Of a stretch of 22,039 nucleotides of DNA, positions 21,045 to 22,039 are shown piece after piece. Under the pieces are notes generated by a model, which was not told the DNA's origin, did not search any database, and worked only from the letters and a program-made list of their open reading frames with translations. The translations under genes were made by a program, and so were the position numbers. The stretch comes from Erysipelotrichaceae bacterium (GTDB lineage Bacteria > Bacillota_I > Bacilli_A > Erysipelotrichales > Erysipelotrichaceae). The first letter of the stretch is position 1. Each line of letters begins with the position of its first letter. Location: assembly GCA_017418585.1 (NCBI GenBank), contig JAFONG010000117.1, positions 1-22,039 on the forward strand. Direction: 5' to 3'.

Positions 21045-21749
21045 ATACTGTTTCAGTTTCTTGATTTCGTACGGTTTCAGCAGGCGGTATTCACCGCTTT
21101 TTAAGTTGCCCAATTCGATACCTGCTTCTGAGATTCGGTGCAGCTTTATGACGGTGTAGCCGATCGATTCGAACATCTTCCTGATTTCCCGGTTCTTCCC
21201 TTCATGGATCGTCACTTCCAGGAATGAAGTATAGCGGTTCTCGTTCTTCCTGATCAGCTTTACCTGAGCAGGAGATGTGATGTAGTCATCTACTATAACT
21301 CCCTTGCACAGCTGTTCAATCTCATCCTGCCTGATCAGACCGTCGATCGTTACCTCGTAAGTCTTCTCAACTTCGTATTTCGGATGAATGATCTTCTGCA
21401 TCAGTTCCCCGTCATTGCTTAAAAGCAGCAGACCGCTGGAATCAAAATCCAGCCTTCCGATCGGAAAAATACGGTATGGCGAATCAATCAGATCGACGAC
21501 CGTCTTTCTTCCCTTATCGTCAGAAACGGAAGAAATCACGTTTTTCGGCTTATTCAAAAGATAGACGACCTTTTCTTCTTTCCTGACAGGTCTTCCTTCT
21601 ACCGTGATCTCATCTTCAGGATCGGCTTTAAACCCAAGCTCCGTAATGATCCTGCCGTTGACCGCTACCTTCCCTTCCAGTATCAGTTCTTCGGCTCTTC
21701 TTCTGGAACAGATTCCGCTTCCTGCAATAATCTTCTGTAGTCTTTCCAT
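21024..21749 (-). CDS. rluB: 23S rRNA pseudouridine synthase, RluB family
   Basis: Converts a uridine near position 2605 of 23S rRNA to pseudouridine. 241 residues: an N-terminal S4 RNA-binding domain (MERLQKIIAGSGICSRRRAE) and the RsuA-type catalytic domain with Asp101 in GRLDFDSSGLLLLSNDG; then EGKNREIRKMFE. The start is fixed by the S4 domain, although it puts 67 bases inside the upstream gene. No good Shine-Dalgarno is seen, so translation may depend on the upstream gene. RluE/RsuA cannot be fully excluded, but RluB is the usual member in Bacillota. Confidence 0.93.
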   Translation of the reverse strand: MERLQKIIAGSGICSRRRAEELILEGKVAVNGRIITELGFKADPEDEITVEGRPVRKEEKVVYLLNKPKNVISSVSDDKGRKTVVDLIDSPYRIFPIGRLDFDSSGLLLLSNDGELMQKIIHPKYEVEKTYEVTIDGLIRQDEIEQLCKGVIVDDYITSPAQVKLIRKNENRYTSFLEVTIHEGKNREIRKMFESIGYTVIKLHRISEAGIELGNLKSGEYRLLKPYEIKKLKQYLNNADR

Positions 21750-22039
21750 TGTTTCTTGTCCATGTTGTCGAAAATATAGTATATGATGATGCCGATCACA
21801 CCGCTGATCGACAGGATCAGCACCATCAGCATATCCATGTTGATTCTGTGATTGTCATAACCCATGTTTTCATAAGTCAGGTCTTCAGCCGTATCCTCAA
21901 AACCGTATCGATTGACACCAGGCATCTTTAAGATCTCATACGGACCTGATTCGCCGATCAGAAACTGAATATAGTTCTCTGTCTGTGTCGTCCTGCACTT
22001 GATGACATCGCCGTTCTGGTTTACGTGGTATACGGAGTA
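21683..22039 (-). CDS. Partial protein with C-terminal membrane segment, N-terminus outside window
   Basis: The frame is open to the window edge, giving 118 C-terminal residues, so any methionine inside is not the real start. The visible part begins with a beta-rich stretch (YSVYHVNQNGDVIKC, then GPYEILKMPGV), then one hydrophobic helix (MLMVLILSISGVIGIIIYYI), then a short charged cytoplasmic tail ending EEEPKN. This looks like an exported domain held by a C-terminal anchor. I do not recognise the family. Its last 67 bases overlap rluB in another frame. Confidence 0.75.
   Translation of the reverse strand, partial: YSVYHVNQNGDVIKCRTTQTENYIQFLIGESGPYEILKMPGVNRYGFEDTAEDLTYENMGYDNHRINMDMLMVLILSISGVIGIIIYYIFDNMDKKQWKDYRRLLQEAESVPEEEPKN

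Noticed and set aside
21683..21925. An 80-codon membrane protein starting at the methionine at 21925.
   Set aside because: The same frame stays open to the window edge with sensible protein sequence, so this is the C-terminus of a longer gene and that methionine is internal.

Overview
The window is about 22 kb of dense chromosomal DNA from a Gram-positive bacterium of the Bacillota. Nearly all genes lie on the minus strand. The protein set supports this placement: HPr with both His15 and Ser46, type II thymidine kinase next to prfA/prmC, GdpP beside rplI and dnaB, RqcH, and zinc-type L31 and S18. Gene order and protein character suggest an Erysipelotrichia-like lineage, but that is inference. 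I see no insertion sequence, prophage, CRISPR array, rRNA or tRNA. No gap between genes exceeds about 120 bases.

Left part (1-5.7 kb): the ychF GTPase (cut by the window edge) is divergent from a plus-strand GNAT acetyltransferase. A bidirectional terminator separates this from tdk-prfA-prmC, which has its own promoter next to the rpmE terminator. rpmE has a strong extended -10 promoter, and murA lies upstream. This is the Bacillus murA-rho-rpmE-tdk-prfA-prmC locus without rho.

Middle (5.7-10.5 kb): pgcA-like phosphohexomutase, a TrmR-like methyltransferase, a 482-residue very acidic protein and a membrane protein with an SH3-like exterior form an overlapping unit leading into murA. The last two are not families I recognise. 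Upstream lies ptsH (HPr), with its own terminator and with a CcpA operator-like cre sequence between its -35 and -10.

Right part (10.5-19.3 kb): one long co-directional run, rpsF-ssb-rpsR, then DUF2232-gdpP-rplI-dnaB, then a LysM/G5/M23 cell-wall peptidase, an HtrA-like membrane protease and rlmH. It joins translation, replication, c-di-AMP turnover and wall remodelling, with start/stop overlaps at many junctions. The rpsF leader may be an S6:S18 autoregulatory element.

Right edge (19.4-22 kb): rqcH (NFACT ribosome rescue factor) runs on the plus strand and overlaps the tail of rluB. rluB itself overlaps a partial membrane protein gene by 67 bases.

The most interesting signals are regulatory. 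Two plus-strand genes have a -10 element exactly six bases before ATG and no Shine-Dalgarno, which predicts leaderless mRNAs. Terminator U-tracts run directly into the next gene's -10. A cre sits in the ptsH promoter. The paired unknown genes next to murA are the best candidate for undescribed biology. No wholly new defence or mobile system is visible.
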